A DNA stretch of 24,596 nt, from NCBI GenBank assembly GCA_038239305.1, contig JBBSEW010000061.1:1-24596 (forward strand), in the 5' to 3' direction. The notes under the pieces were generated by a model. The model saw only the letters and a list, made by a program, of their open reading frames with translations, did not search any database and was not told the origin of the DNA. The stretch is from JALYUA01 sp038239305. GTDB taxonomy: Bacteria; Acidobacteriota; Thermoanaerobaculia; UBA5066; Gp7-AA6. The position numbers and the translations under genes are program-made. Shown piece by piece: positions 14,726 through 21,751 of this stretch; positions within the stretch are counted from its first letter, which is position 1, and each line of letters opens with the position of its first letter.

Positions 14726-14840
14726 GAGGCGAACGGACGCGGAGCGTGGGAGATCCCGGAAAGCCGAGCGGGACAGAGCGAGAGGCGTCTTGCCGCAGCG
14801 GCCGGATCTCAATTGGAGTGCGTTTGATGTCTTCGCCCGC

Positions 14841-14846
14841 TAGAAT
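14841..14846 (+). promoter_or_regulatory. -10-like hexamer TAGAAT upstream of small ORF and OsmC
   Basis: TAGAAT ends 6 nt before the ATG at 14853, the same spacing as several confident genes here. No good -35 box. Confidence 0.4.
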
Positions 14847-14852
14847 GCGCCC

Positions 14853-14999
14853 ATGAAAAGCGCTCCGACCAGGGATGGAGTGGCACCCGAAGTCCGACCG
14901 GTTCACTCCCGACCGGCAGCCTTCGCGCCGGGAGCCGGGCCGCGACTCTCGGGGATCTTCGGAGAAGCACTTCGCCCGTGGTACGGCGCGCGGGCGTGA
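14853..14999 (+). CDS. Possible 48-residue leader peptide upstream of the OsmC gene
   Basis: The reading from ATG 14853 to TGA 14999 gives MKSAPTRDGVAPEV... ending RPWYGARA, with no recognisable domain. The only support is the TAGAAT-N6-ATG arrangement. Third-position base use is not clearly that of a coding gene. It could equally be the 5' leader RNA of the OsmC gene that starts 94 bp further on. Confidence 0.25.
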   Translation: MKSAPTRDGVAPEVRPVHSRPAAFAPGAGPRLSGIFGEALRPWYGARA

Positions 15000-15093
15000 C
15001 TGTCGAGGCTCGCGGTCTCGGGCGCCGCCGAGACGAAAATGAAATGCGCGGCACGAACAGCGCGGCGACGCACTTTCGGGAAAAGGAAACTCC

Positions 15094-15639
15094 ATGAGCG
15101 ATATCCCGTCGGGTAAGAACACGCACGTCCCCCAGGCCGATGGCGCTCCGGCGTCCTCGACGACGCCCCCCCCGCCGGCGTCTGCGGCTGGCGGTGAATC
15201 GCACCGTTACGCCGCCTCGATCTCGTGGGTCGGCGACGCGACGGGCTGCGGCGACGCGTACGTCGCGAAGGAAAAGTTCGCGATTCCGATCGGAGGCGGC
15301 AAGGAGCTCGGCGGCTGCGGGAAGGGCGCGAACTCCGAAGAGCTGCTTCTGGCGGCGGTCGGCACGTGCTGGGTCGGGACCTGGGCGATATTTCTCAAGA
15401 AGCTCGGCATTCCTTACCCGGATCCGAAGATCCGCCTTACGGGCGAGTTGGGGAAGGATCCGGCGGGCGGATTCCGCATGACGGGCATGAAGGTCTTCGC
15501 CCGCGTTCCGTCCGCGCTGCTCGCGTCGCATCGTCCCGCGATCGAGAAGACGGTCGGCCTCGCCGAGAGGTACTGCATCATCTCGAAGGTGGCGAAGGCG
15601 TCCATGCCGGTCGAAGCCGAGATCGAAGAGATCCTGTAG
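15094..15639 (+). CDS. OsmC-family protein
   Basis: 181 residues. OsmC/Ohr proteins reduce organic hydroperoxides with two active-site cysteines in the cytoplasm. A low-complexity Pro/Ala/Ser stretch of about 35 residues (QADGAPASSTTPPPPASAAG) precedes the domain. The domain then has GANSEELLLAAVGTCWVGTWAIFLKKLGI with Cys92, and ERYCIISKV with Cys161, the two expected reactive cysteines, plus EAEIEEIL at the C-terminus. The SD AAAGGAAA about 6 nt before ATG 15094 fixes the start, unlike the near-leaderless genes around it. The Smr gene follows after 24 bp, probably in one operon. Confidence 0.9.
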   Translation: MSDIPSGKNTHVPQADGAPASSTTPPPPASAAGGESHRYAASISWVGDATGCGDAYVAKEKFAIPIGGGKELGGCGKGANSEELLLAAVGTCWVGTWAIFLKKLGIPYPDPKIRLTGELGKDPAGGFRMTGMKVFARVPSALLASHRPAIEKTVGLAERYCIISKVAKASMPVEAEIEEIL

Positions 15640-15663
15640 CCGGCGCGCGCGGAAGAGCCGCTC

Positions 15664-15936
15664 ATGCGGAAGATCCCGATCGAGGATGCGTTCGATCTCC
15701 ATTCCTTCCGTCCCGAGGACGTCTCGTCGGCCCTCGCCGAGTACCTTCGGGAAGTGCGGCTCGCCGGCCTTCGCGAAGTCCGCATCATTCACGGAAAGGG
15801 CACGGGTGTCCGGCGCGCGCAGGTGCGGAAGATTCTGGCGTCGCAAGATGAGGTCGAGGAGTTTGACGACGCCCCGCCGGAGCGCGGAGGTTTTGGCGCG
15901 ACGGTTGTGAGAGTGAGGGTGAAGGAGAAAGACTGA
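15664..15936 (+). CDS. Smr-domain protein
   Basis: 90 residues, a stand-alone small MutS-related domain. Smr domains bind and may nick nucleic acid; the MutS2 C-terminal version is the best known. DLHSFRPEDVSSAL corresponds to the DLHG...EA block with Gly replaced by Ser. The central IIHGKGTGVRRAQVRKIL (HGKGTG at 43-48) is a clear match. The tail FGATVVRVRVKEKD is a typical final strand. It follows the OsmC gene by 24 bp and is convergent with the small Cys-rich gene, with repeat arrays in between. Confidence 0.88.
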   Translation: MRKIPIEDAFDLHSFRPEDVSSALAEYLREVRLAGLREVRIIHGKGTGVRRAQVRKILASQDEVEEFDDAPPERGGFGATVVRVRVKEKD

Positions 15937-16028
15937 GCCGTCCGCTCTCACCTTGTCCGCTTGCAGCTCAACGCACCGGAGTCCGGCCGATTCCTCGAAC
16001 TGCCCCGGGCGGCGGATGGCGCCGAACT

Positions 16029-16105
16029 TCAGAAATTCAGAAATTCAGAAATTCAGAAATCAGAATTCGGAGGTCAGAGATCAGAGATCAGAGATCAGGA
16101 CCTCC
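16029..16105. repeat. Octamer and heptamer arrays, the latter flanked by an inverted repeat
   Basis: Nearly four copies of the octamer AGAAATTC (16031-16060) are followed by about 3.5 copies of the heptamer TCAGAGA (16074-16098). The heptamer block is bracketed by GGAGGTC (16069-16075) and its reverse complement GACCTCC (16099-16105), which could form a 7-bp stem closing a repeat-filled loop. It lies at the Smr/Cys-rich-protein convergent junction. Confidence 0.9.
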
Positions 16106-16122
16106 AGCGGATAGCCGACAGC

Positions 16123-16389
16123 TCAGCTCCCCGACTTCCCCCTCGCGTCCTCCCGATCCGAGCCCACGGCGTCGGCGGTCGCGCCGAAGACGAGTCCGCC
16201 TCCGCACACGCATTCCGTCGCGAATCCGCCGGTGGGCGACAGAGCGAGACCCTGAAGAGCCCGGCCGTCGTTGACGCTCCGATCCGTCGACCAGCGGCGC
16301 AGCGATCCCGTGACGGCGCCGTCGGTTTCGATGGTGTTGACGGCGATCTGACACCCGCAACCCGGGCATTCGGTCCAGTGGTATTTCAA
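16123..16389 (-). CDS. Small cysteine-rich (zinc-ribbon-like) protein of unknown function
   Basis: 88 residues. YHWTECPGCGCQIAVNTIE carries Cys8, 11 and 13, and TECVCGGGLVF carries Cys60 and 62, a spacing compatible with one zinc site. The C-terminus is polar. The start is a TTG at 16389, supported by AGGAG five bases upstream; no ATG fits. The gene begins 13 bp after the stop of the membrane diguanylate cyclase, so it is likely its operon partner. I do not recognise a characterised family. The ordered Cys pairs and good SD argue that it is real. Confidence 0.7.
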   Translation of the reverse strand: MKYHWTECPGCGCQIAVNTIETDGAVTGSLRRWSTDRSVNDGRALQGLALSPTGGFATECVCGGGLVFGATADAVGSDREDARGKSGS

Positions 16390-16402
16390 CGTCGTCTCCT
16401 GA

Positions 16403-17728
16403 TCAGTTCGTCTTGTCCCAGGTTCTCCGTCCGGACGGAGGGTTCGGTGTCTCGCGGGCGGTCGAGTCGCGAGACGTGGACTCGCGGGCTCCCGCCTCGC
16501 GCGGCGCGGAATCGCGCGACGCGGTGTCGCGGGACGCCGAATCGCTCGGTCGCTCGAGCGGGTCCCCGCGCATCTGCTTGAGGGCCTTCTTGCGCTCGTA
16601 CATCACGCGATCCGCCGTTTCGATCGCGAGGTCGAACGGAACGCGGCTCGAGAACGGCGTCACGCCCACCGAGGCGGCGAGAAACTTCCTGTACGCCCGC
16701 GCCGTGTTCCGAGGAGTCTGCCGAACCTCTTCGATCTTGCTCGGGAGCATGTAGAAGCGCTTCTTCGCGACCTCCTGATCCATTCCGGGCAGGACGACGA
16801 GAAACTCGTCTCCGCCCCAGCGGACCAGGTAGTCGTCGCCGCGGATGAGCTTCTTCACGGCCGCGGCGACCGTCCAGATTGCCTTATCGCCTTCCTCATG
16901 TCCTTCCTTGTCGTTGATCGTCTTCAGCCCGTCGACGTCGATGAGCACGATCGATCCTCCGGCCGGCTCGCGCGCGCGGGTGACGCGGAGATCGTCCAAA
17001 AAGAAGCGGTTGTACGCGTCGGTCAGGGGATCGATCTGGGCGCGCCGGCGCGACCGCTGCGTGTCGTCGAGGGCGCGGGCGTGGACCGTCGACAGCTTGC
17101 GCTCCGTGTCCTCCATCGCCCAGATGATGAGCCCGATGCCGGTCAGCATCTGGAGGAACAGGTCGTAGAAGCCCGTGTAGCGGAGAACGGAATACGACTG
17201 ATCGGAAGCGGAAGCCGAGAGGGCGAAGAGGATGACGTAAGACATCTGCACGAGGGTCGTGACGGCCGCCATGAGGCCCGTGAACCGCTTCCCGAGCCCG
17301 CTCGCGCGGCTGCGGAAGATGAACACCGTGATCGTGAACCAGGCGATGGCCGCCAGCGCCATGTGCACCGTGAAAAACAGCGATCCGGCCCCCGTCAGGG
17401 CCACGATCCCGAACGAACCGAGAAGCCCGAGGACGGCGGTGATGGCGAGGGGCTTCCCGAGAGACGACTCGTGCTCCATCCGGTCGGCCGCGACGATCAG
17501 ACAGACGAAATAGAGAATCTTGAAGTACTCGTAGGGCAGATTGGAGAATGGGAAAACGATTTCGTGCGACACCAGGAGGGTGCCGAGCGCGATGAACAGG
17601 AACAGCCAGCCGAAACCGGCCGCCTTCAAGACCCCGTTTCTCTTGCCGCGCGACAGGTACAGAAAGATCAAGGCCAGCAGGCCCGCCCCGACCGTCTGAA
17701 CGAACAGTCCGAGAGTCGATAAGTCCAT
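16403..17728 (-). CDS. Membrane diguanylate cyclase (multi-TM sensor plus GGDEF) with repetitive tail
   Basis: 441 residues. Residues 1-205 hold about six or seven hydrophobic helices (e.g. VQTVGAGLLALIFLYL, AAGFGWLFLFIALGTLLV, LFLQMLTGIGLIIWAM), a MASE-like sensor whose ligand is unknown. The GGDEF domain spans about 230-385, with Asp264 in IDVDGLK, the active site GGDEF (305-309) and an I-site RGDD (296-299). It should be an active, product-inhibited c-di-GMP synthase at the membrane. Residues 393-430 form a polar tail of repeated SRD/PRE/ARE units, probably disordered. TAAGAT lies 14 nt before ATG 17728. The small Cys-rich gene follows at a 13-bp gap. This is the second cyclase in the window. 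Confidence 0.92.
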   Translation of the reverse strand: MDLSTLGLFVQTVGAGLLALIFLYLSRGKRNGVLKAAGFGWLFLFIALGTLLVSHEIVFPFSNLPYEYFKILYFVCLIVAADRMEHESSLGKPLAITAVLGLLGSFGIVALTGAGSLFFTVHMALAAIAWFTITVFIFRSRASGLGKRFTGLMAAVTTLVQMSYVILFALSASASDQSYSVLRYTGFYDLFLQMLTGIGLIIWAMEDTERKLSTVHARALDDTQRSRRRAQIDPLTDAYNRFFLDDLRVTRAREPAGGSIVLIDVDGLKTINDKEGHEEGDKAIWTVAAAVKKLIRGDDYLVRWGGDEFLVVLPGMDQEVAKKRFYMLPSKIEEVRQTPRNTARAYRKFLAASVGVTPFSSRVPFDLAIETADRVMYERKKALKQMRGDPLERPSDSASRDTASRDSAPREAGARESTSRDSTARETPNPPSGRRTWDKTN

Positions 17729-17742
17729 AGTTAATTGTTTGA

Positions 17743-17748
17743 ATCTTA
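17743..17748 (-). promoter_or_regulatory. -10-like hexamer TAAGAT of the membrane cyclase
   Basis: TAAGAT ends 14 nt before the ATG at 17728, predicting a leader of about 7 nt. Confidence 0.35.
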
Positions 17749-17771
17749 ACGCAGTTCGATCGTTTTCGCGG

Positions 17772-19055
17772 TCATCGCGCGTTCATCCGGGCGCCGATTC
17801 GGTGCACGAGCTCCGGCGGACCGGCGGCGACGCAGCGGCGCGCGGGAGCCGAGGCATTTTCGCAGCGGACGGGCACGCGCTCGAAGGCGTTGGGGCCACG
17901 CAGGGTGATCGCGGCGGTGTTCGGCCCGGTGCGCGGAATCAGCAACGCGTCGGACCCTTCGGGCGCGCCCTCCATCTCCACGCGGAATTGTTCCTTGCCG
18001 ATCCCGAGAAGAACGGGATCGCTCGATGCCAGGAGGATGATGAGCGGCTCTCCCCGGGCGCCGGACCATCTTCCGACGAGCCCGTTGAGCGCCAGCTCCT
18101 CCTCGGCGGTCGCGTAGACGCGGAGCCCTCCGGCAGCCACGCGAATCGCCGGACTGTAAGAGCCGTCGATTTCCGCTCCGAACCCGGTCAGGACCACTTC
18201 GGCCGGCATGACGCTCTCGCCCGGCAGGGCGATACGGGCGAGCTTCGGCGGCGTGTCCGTTTCCGCTCCGACCGTCAACAGGATCTCGTGGGGGCCGTCG
18301 CCGGGTTTCCGGGCGATCACGGGGAGGGTCCAGTCCCCGTAGGGGCGCTCGATGCGAATCGCAAAGACGCCCGCCGCAGGCTCCGTTAGAAGCTGGAGAC
18401 GAGGGCCTTTGCGCAGCGGCGAAAGGTCGAAGCGTCCATAAAGTCCGTCGAGCGCGCCCTTGCGATAGAGACGCGCCGGATACCACCTCGGGATCGCGAC
18501 GCCGCGGATCTCCGAGCGGGACCGGGCCGGATCGATCTCGAGGCGGAAGCCGGCGTACCGAAAGCTCTCGACCTGATGGTGCGTCCCGTCCGTCGTTTCG
18601 CGGGTGCGCTCGCGGCGGTACTCTGCCGGCGCTTCCTCCGAGGGGCGGTCCCACGTGTAAGTCCACCCGCCGGCAGCGCCGCAGTCGGGTGCCGAAGAGG
18701 CTGCGCCTCCGGCAAGCGGCACGCGCGAGAGGACGTTCTGCTGGAAGCGCCAGAGGCTGCGGCACTCCTCGGCGTCCGAAGACGCGACGACCTCGAGAAG
18801 GGAGCCGGCGCTTCCGAGAGACCCCGCGGTGAAGGCGACGCTCGGGCTGCCGGCGGGCGCTGGAGCGTCCGCGGCGGCCAGGACCTTTCCCGAGGCCGAC
18901 CGCACTTCGAGCCGGAGCTTGCGTCGCCGCAGCCCCGCCGAGACGGATTCAGCGGTTCCGTCGCCGTCCAGGTCCACGGAAATCGACGGCACCGGGGCGG
19001 CGGCGGAAGCGGCCAACCGGAGAGACCCGGTGAGGAAGAGAAGGGCGGCGAGCAT
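17772..19055 (-). CDS. Secreted protein of unknown function
   Basis: 427 residues, not recognised. A hydrophobic N-terminus (MLAALLFLTGSLRLAASAAA) is a likely signal peptide, though its basic N-region is weak. SVDLDGDGTAESVSAG follows, a short Ca-binding-like DxDGDG motif of the kind found in FG-GAP proteins. The rest is rich in beta-strand patterns with a few Cys (ECRSLW, APDCGAAGG, VRCENA, RRCVAAG) and no enzymatic motif that I can identify. The first in-frame ATG is at 19055; no upstream ATG, GTG or TTG exists in the reach to the CDGSH gene. It lies 43 bp after the CDGSH gene on the same strand, likely co-transcribed, and ends 43 bp before the cyclase start. Confidence 0.75.
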   Translation of the reverse strand: MLAALLFLTGSLRLAASAAAPVPSISVDLDGDGTAESVSAGLRRRKLRLEVRSASGKVLAAADAPAPAGSPSVAFTAGSLGSAGSLLEVVASSDAEECRSLWRFQQNVLSRVPLAGGAASSAPDCGAAGGWTYTWDRPSEEAPAEYRRERTRETTDGTHHQVESFRYAGFRLEIDPARSRSEIRGVAIPRWYPARLYRKGALDGLYGRFDLSPLRKGPRLQLLTEPAAGVFAIRIERPYGDWTLPVIARKPGDGPHEILLTVGAETDTPPKLARIALPGESVMPAEVVLTGFGAEIDGSYSPAIRVAAGGLRVYATAEEELALNGLVGRWSGARGEPLIILLASSDPVLLGIGKEQFRVEMEGAPEGSDALLIPRTGPNTAAITLRGPNAFERVPVRCENASAPARRCVAAGPPELVHRIGARMNAR

Positions 19056-19098
19056 GAGAGTCGCGAACCGCGCTCCGCGAGCGGGGAGCGCGAGGCGT

Positions 19099-19320
19099 CT
19101 AGACCCCCGACTTCGCCACGGCGGCTTCCGCTGCCTGGAACCCGATCCTGCTGTGTGTCCCGTCGCAGTAGGGTTTGTTCACCGACGCCCCGCAGCGGCA
19201 GAGCGAAACGGAGCGTCCTTCTTCGATCACCGTCTCGGTGCCCGCCGGATCGGTCAATCGCGCGGGTCCCGTCAGACGGTACGGTCCATTGGGAATCGTC
19301 CGGATCGTGCAATCGGCCAT
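19099..19320 (-). CDS. CDGSH-type iron-sulfur protein
   Basis: 73 residues. CDGSH proteins bind a redox-active [2Fe-2S] cluster through three Cys and one His. The motif is complete: Cys41, Cys43, Cys52 and His56 in LCRCGASVNKPYCDGTH, with Thr in place of the usual Ser. The protein has one CDGSH domain and no membrane anchor, so it is soluble. GGAGG lies 4 nt before ATG 19320, and TACAAT at 19365-19360 gives a leader of about 33 nt. It is thus one of the few conventionally led genes here. The secreted unknown gene follows. Confidence 0.9.
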   Translation of the reverse strand: MADCTIRTIPNGPYRLTGPARLTDPAGTETVIEEGRSVSLCRCGASVNKPYCDGTHSRIGFQAAEAAVAKSGV

Positions 19321-19359
19321 GAGACCTCCGTGCAAGGTGTGCGTGGGTGTGAACCGTTC

Positions 19360-19365
19360 ATTGTA
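19360..19365 (-). promoter_or_regulatory. -10 TACAAT of the CDGSH gene
   Basis: TACAAT on the minus strand; the message would start near 19353, about 33 nt before the ATG, with GGAGG in between. No consensus -35. Confidence 0.45.
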
Positions 19366-19440
19366 ACGCGGATCCGCCTCCCGTGCGCATCGCGTGGACA
19401 CGGAACGCACGCGATCGACGGTCGCGTGCCGATCGCGTGC

Positions 19441-19446
19441 TACCCT
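19441..19446 (+). promoter_or_regulatory. -10-like hexamer TACCCT of the metallopeptidase/ATP-grasp pair
   Basis: TACCCT ends 12 nt before the proposed TTG start at 19459. It is divergent from the CDGSH promoter. Confidence 0.3.
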
Positions 19447-19458
19447 GACGGAAGATCC

Positions 19459-20475
19459 TTGCGCGCGTTTGAAAAAGCCCCGCCCGACGTCCAGGAGATC
19501 CTGACCAAGCCGATCAAGGAGCTGGGTCTGAAGCTCGAGGGCTCTCCGCTCGAGCGCTTCGTCCAGAAGCTCTATCGCGAGCTCGAACGCAAAGGCATCC
19601 GGCGCTTCCGTCCTCTGTGCTACCTGAGCGACGAGTGGGGATGTCCGTCGGGCGAGCCTGTCATCGGCATTCCGTTCTACCTCGCGGATCCCAAGCTCGC
19701 CCGGCTCGAAAAGGAAATGAACGACCTGGAGGACGAGCGCGAGATCCTCATGTACCTGCGTCACGAATCCGGCCACGCGTTCAACTACGCGTACGAGCTC
19801 TACAAAACCCCGGAGTGGCGCGAGCTGTTCGGCCCGTTTCGCCGCGCCTATCGGGACGACTATCGGCCCGTCCCTTTCTCCCGGCGATTCGTCCGGCACA
19901 TCGCGGGCTGGTACGCGCAGAAGCATCCGGACGAAGACTTCGCGGAGACATTCGCGGTCTGGCTCACGCCGGGGTCCCAGTGGAGGAGAAAGTACCGGGC
20001 GTGGCCGGGCGCGCTCGCGAAGCTGCGGTACGTCGACCGGATCGCACGCAAAGTCCGGGAGATGCCTCCGATCCGGGAGCGCGGGGCGACGGACATCACG
20101 GTCGACGAGATGGAGACGACGGTCGCCGACTTCTACGACGAGAAGATCCAGGAGCCGGCATCGGCCGTCGATCTGCCGCTCGACTCCGACCTCGCGGACA
20201 TCTTCAAGGTGTCGGCGCGAAAGCGGAAGGGCGTGAGAGCGGCTGCCGAGCTTCTGCACGAGAACCGCAAATCGATCGTGGACAAGGTCGCGTACTGGAC
20301 GGGAGTGCCGCGGCCCCGCGTCAAGCAGCTCGTCGAGGCGATCGCCACTCGCGTCGAGGACCTCCACCTCCGAATGGAGATCCGGTGCGAGCGAGAGAAC
20401 CTGACCGAGGTCACCGCCTACGCTACGGCCCTCGCGATGAACTACCTGGCGAGGGGCAAGTTCGTGCAGCCATGA
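19459..20475 (+). CDS. Putative zinc metallopeptidase (HExxH; Peptidase_Mx-like)
   Basis: 338 residues. The zinc site is LRHESGHAFNYAYE (HESGH at 102-106), with a third ligand probably Glu163 in DEDFAETFAVWL, as in uncharacterised zinc-binding metallopeptidases of the PF15887 type. CYLSDEWGCPSGEPVIGIPFYL upstream is a conserved-looking block with two Cys. The C-terminal 100 residues are helical (LLHENRKSIVDKVAYWTGVP, VKQLVEAIATRVEDL). No signal peptide or TM, so cytoplasmic. The start is uncertain: TTG 19459 precedes the first clearly structured residues (RAFEKAPPDVQEIL); GTG 19426 is an alternative, and no ATG fits. The ATP-grasp gene starts 13 bp after the stop with a strong SD. Substrate unknown. 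Confidence 0.82.
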   Translation: MRAFEKAPPDVQEILTKPIKELGLKLEGSPLERFVQKLYRELERKGIRRFRPLCYLSDEWGCPSGEPVIGIPFYLADPKLARLEKEMNDLEDEREILMYLRHESGHAFNYAYELYKTPEWRELFGPFRRAYRDDYRPVPFSRRFVRHIAGWYAQKHPDEDFAETFAVWLTPGSQWRRKYRAWPGALAKLRYVDRIARKVREMPPIRERGATDITVDEMETTVADFYDEKIQEPASAVDLPLDSDLADIFKVSARKRKGVRAAAELLHENRKSIVDKVAYWTGVPRPRVKQLVEAIATRVEDLHLRMEIRCERENLTEVTAYATALAMNYLARGKFVQP

Positions 20476-20478
20476 GCC

Positions 20479-20483
20479 GGAGG
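20479..20483 (+). promoter_or_regulatory. Strong SD (GGAGG) of the ATP-grasp gene
   Basis: GGAGG lies 5 nt before ATG 20489, in the 13-bp gap after the metallopeptidase stop. It is a sign of coupled expression in a window where many first genes lack an SD. Confidence 0.6.
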
Positions 20484-20488
20484 ACCGC

Positions 20489-21547
20489 ATGAGTCGAGAG
20501 ACGCTGAAGGTCGCCGTCCTGTACGACCTCTGGGAGGACGTCGAGCCTCCCCCGGAGCCCGAGGAGGCGCCGCCGCCGTTGAAAGGCAAGGCGCGCAAGC
20601 CTCGCCGCCGGAAGAAGAAGAGGGAGAAGCCGGATCGCGAGGAGATCTTCGACGCCCTCGGCAAGCTCGGCCACGAGCCGGTCTATGCCATCCTCGATGG
20701 TCGCCATCAGACGCTCGCCTCCCTCGCGCGTTCCGATGCGGACCTGCTGTTCAACCTGACGGAGTCGTACGCCGGCGACGATACGAAGGACATGAACATC
20801 GCGGCGTATCTCGATCTGCTCGACCGTGCCTATACCGGCGCCGGGCCGCACGCGCTGTATCTGGCCCAGGACAAGGCGCTGGCGAAGAAGATCTTCGCGT
20901 TCCATGACATCCGGACGCCGTATTTCGCGACTTCCTACCGCGGCAAGCTCGATCACGCGCACGACATTGCTTTTCCCCTCATCGTCAAGCCGACCTCTGA
21001 GGACGGCTCGATCGGAATCGACGCGAGCTCCGTCGTCGGCAGCGTCAAGGAGCTGAGGGAGACGATCCATTACATCCACGAGGAGTTCGACGCTCCCGCG
21101 CTGATCGAGGAATACATCGAAGGCCGCGAGATCTACGCGTCGGTCCTCGGGAATGGAAACGCGGAGGTCCTGCCCCTCATTGAGCTCGACCTGTCGAAGC
21201 TTCCGGAAGGCACGCCGCGAATCGCGGGCTCCGATGTGAAGTGGGAGAAGGACAGCGAGGCGTACAAGGTCACGAAGTCCGCGCCGGTCGAGGATCTCGA
21301 TGAAGAGACGATACGCCGGCTGTCGGACACCGCCCTCGCCGCGTACCAGGCGCTGAAGCTCCGGGACTATGGACGCATCGACATGCGCCTGACCGAGAAG
21401 GGAGAAGTGTTCGTGATCGAGGCGAACCCGAATCCGTGGCTGGCGAGCGGAGCCGAATTCGCCATGGCAGCACGAAAGTCCGGCCGCAGCTACACCCAGC
21501 TCATAGGCGAGATCGTGGATCTCGCGCGGGCGAGGTATGCGGATTGA
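20489..21547 (+). CDS. ATP-grasp ligase (D-Ala-D-Ala ligase-like)
   Basis: 352 residues. ATP-grasp ligases activate a carboxylate as acyl phosphate and join it to an amine. ATP-binding K167 sits in PLIVKPTSEDGSIGI, followed by the adenine-site region LIEEYIEGREIYASVL, then metal-binding residues in DYGRIDMR (D298) and VFVIEANPNPWL (E311, N313). The first strand VAVLYDLW is followed by an unusual insertion at about 18-50, Pro/Glu-rich then strongly basic (KARKPRRRKKKREK). FNLTESYAGDD replaces the HG..GEDG block of true Ddl enzymes, so D-Ala-D-Ala synthesis is unlikely. It is paired with the metallopeptidase gene. The product may be a peptide or protein amide; this is inference. Confidence 0.88.
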   Translation: MSRETLKVAVLYDLWEDVEPPPEPEEAPPPLKGKARKPRRRKKKREKPDREEIFDALGKLGHEPVYAILDGRHQTLASLARSDADLLFNLTESYAGDDTKDMNIAAYLDLLDRAYTGAGPHALYLAQDKALAKKIFAFHDIRTPYFATSYRGKLDHAHDIAFPLIVKPTSEDGSIGIDASSVVGSVKELRETIHYIHEEFDAPALIEEYIEGREIYASVLGNGNAEVLPLIELDLSKLPEGTPRIAGSDVKWEKDSEAYKVTKSAPVEDLDEETIRRLSDTALAAYQALKLRDYGRIDMRLTEKGEVFVIEANPNPWLASGAEFAMAARKSGRSYTQLIGEIVDLARARYAD

Positions 21548-21551
21548 GGGC

Positions 21552-21580
21552 CGGGAAACGGGAGACGGGAGACGGGAGAC
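21552..21580. repeat. Heptamer array CGGGAGA
   Basis: Four tandem 7-bp units (CGGGAAA once, CGGGAGA three times), starting 5 bp after the ATP-grasp stop. Confidence 0.85.
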
Positions 21581-21674
21581 GAACGAGAGTGAGAGTTCGC
21601 AATCCGATCCCACGATCACCCGATTCCCCGGATTGAGCATTCGTTCATCCGATCACCCGATTCCCCCATATTCC

Positions 21675-21695
21675 CCCTCTCCCGGCGGGAGAGGG
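21675..21695. repeat. REP-like palindrome
   Basis: CCCTCTCCC and GGGAGAGGG form a perfect 9-bp stem around a 3-base GGC loop, followed by GGGGTGAGGGG. This CCCTCTCCC/GGGAGAGGG form with a GTGAGGG extension resembles widespread REP elements in many bacterial genomes. No T-tract follows, so it is not a classical terminator. Confidence 0.7.
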
Positions 21696-21751
21696 CCGGG
21701 GTGAGGGGCGCCCCCGTCCCCCGTCCATTCGATCTCCGATAATTCGATCGC

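Larger units (their letters stand above)
14711..15093. other. Divergent intergenic region (hydrolase / OsmC)
   Basis: 383 bp if the small ORF at 14853 is not real. It holds the hydrolase -10 (14717-14725), TAGAAT (14841-14846), the small ORF and the SD of the OsmC gene (AAAGGAAA just before 15094). No tandem array, and no RNA gene that I can recognise. Confidence 0.6.

Noticed and set aside
14809..15951. 380-codon minus-strand open frame across OsmC and Smr
   Set aside because: No motif, Arg-rich shadow; the plus strand has two recognisable proteins with SD sequences.
20489..21547. Annotation as true D-alanine-D-alanine ligase
   Set aside because: The substrate-binding block differs and the N-terminus has a basic insertion; only the ATP-grasp core is secure.
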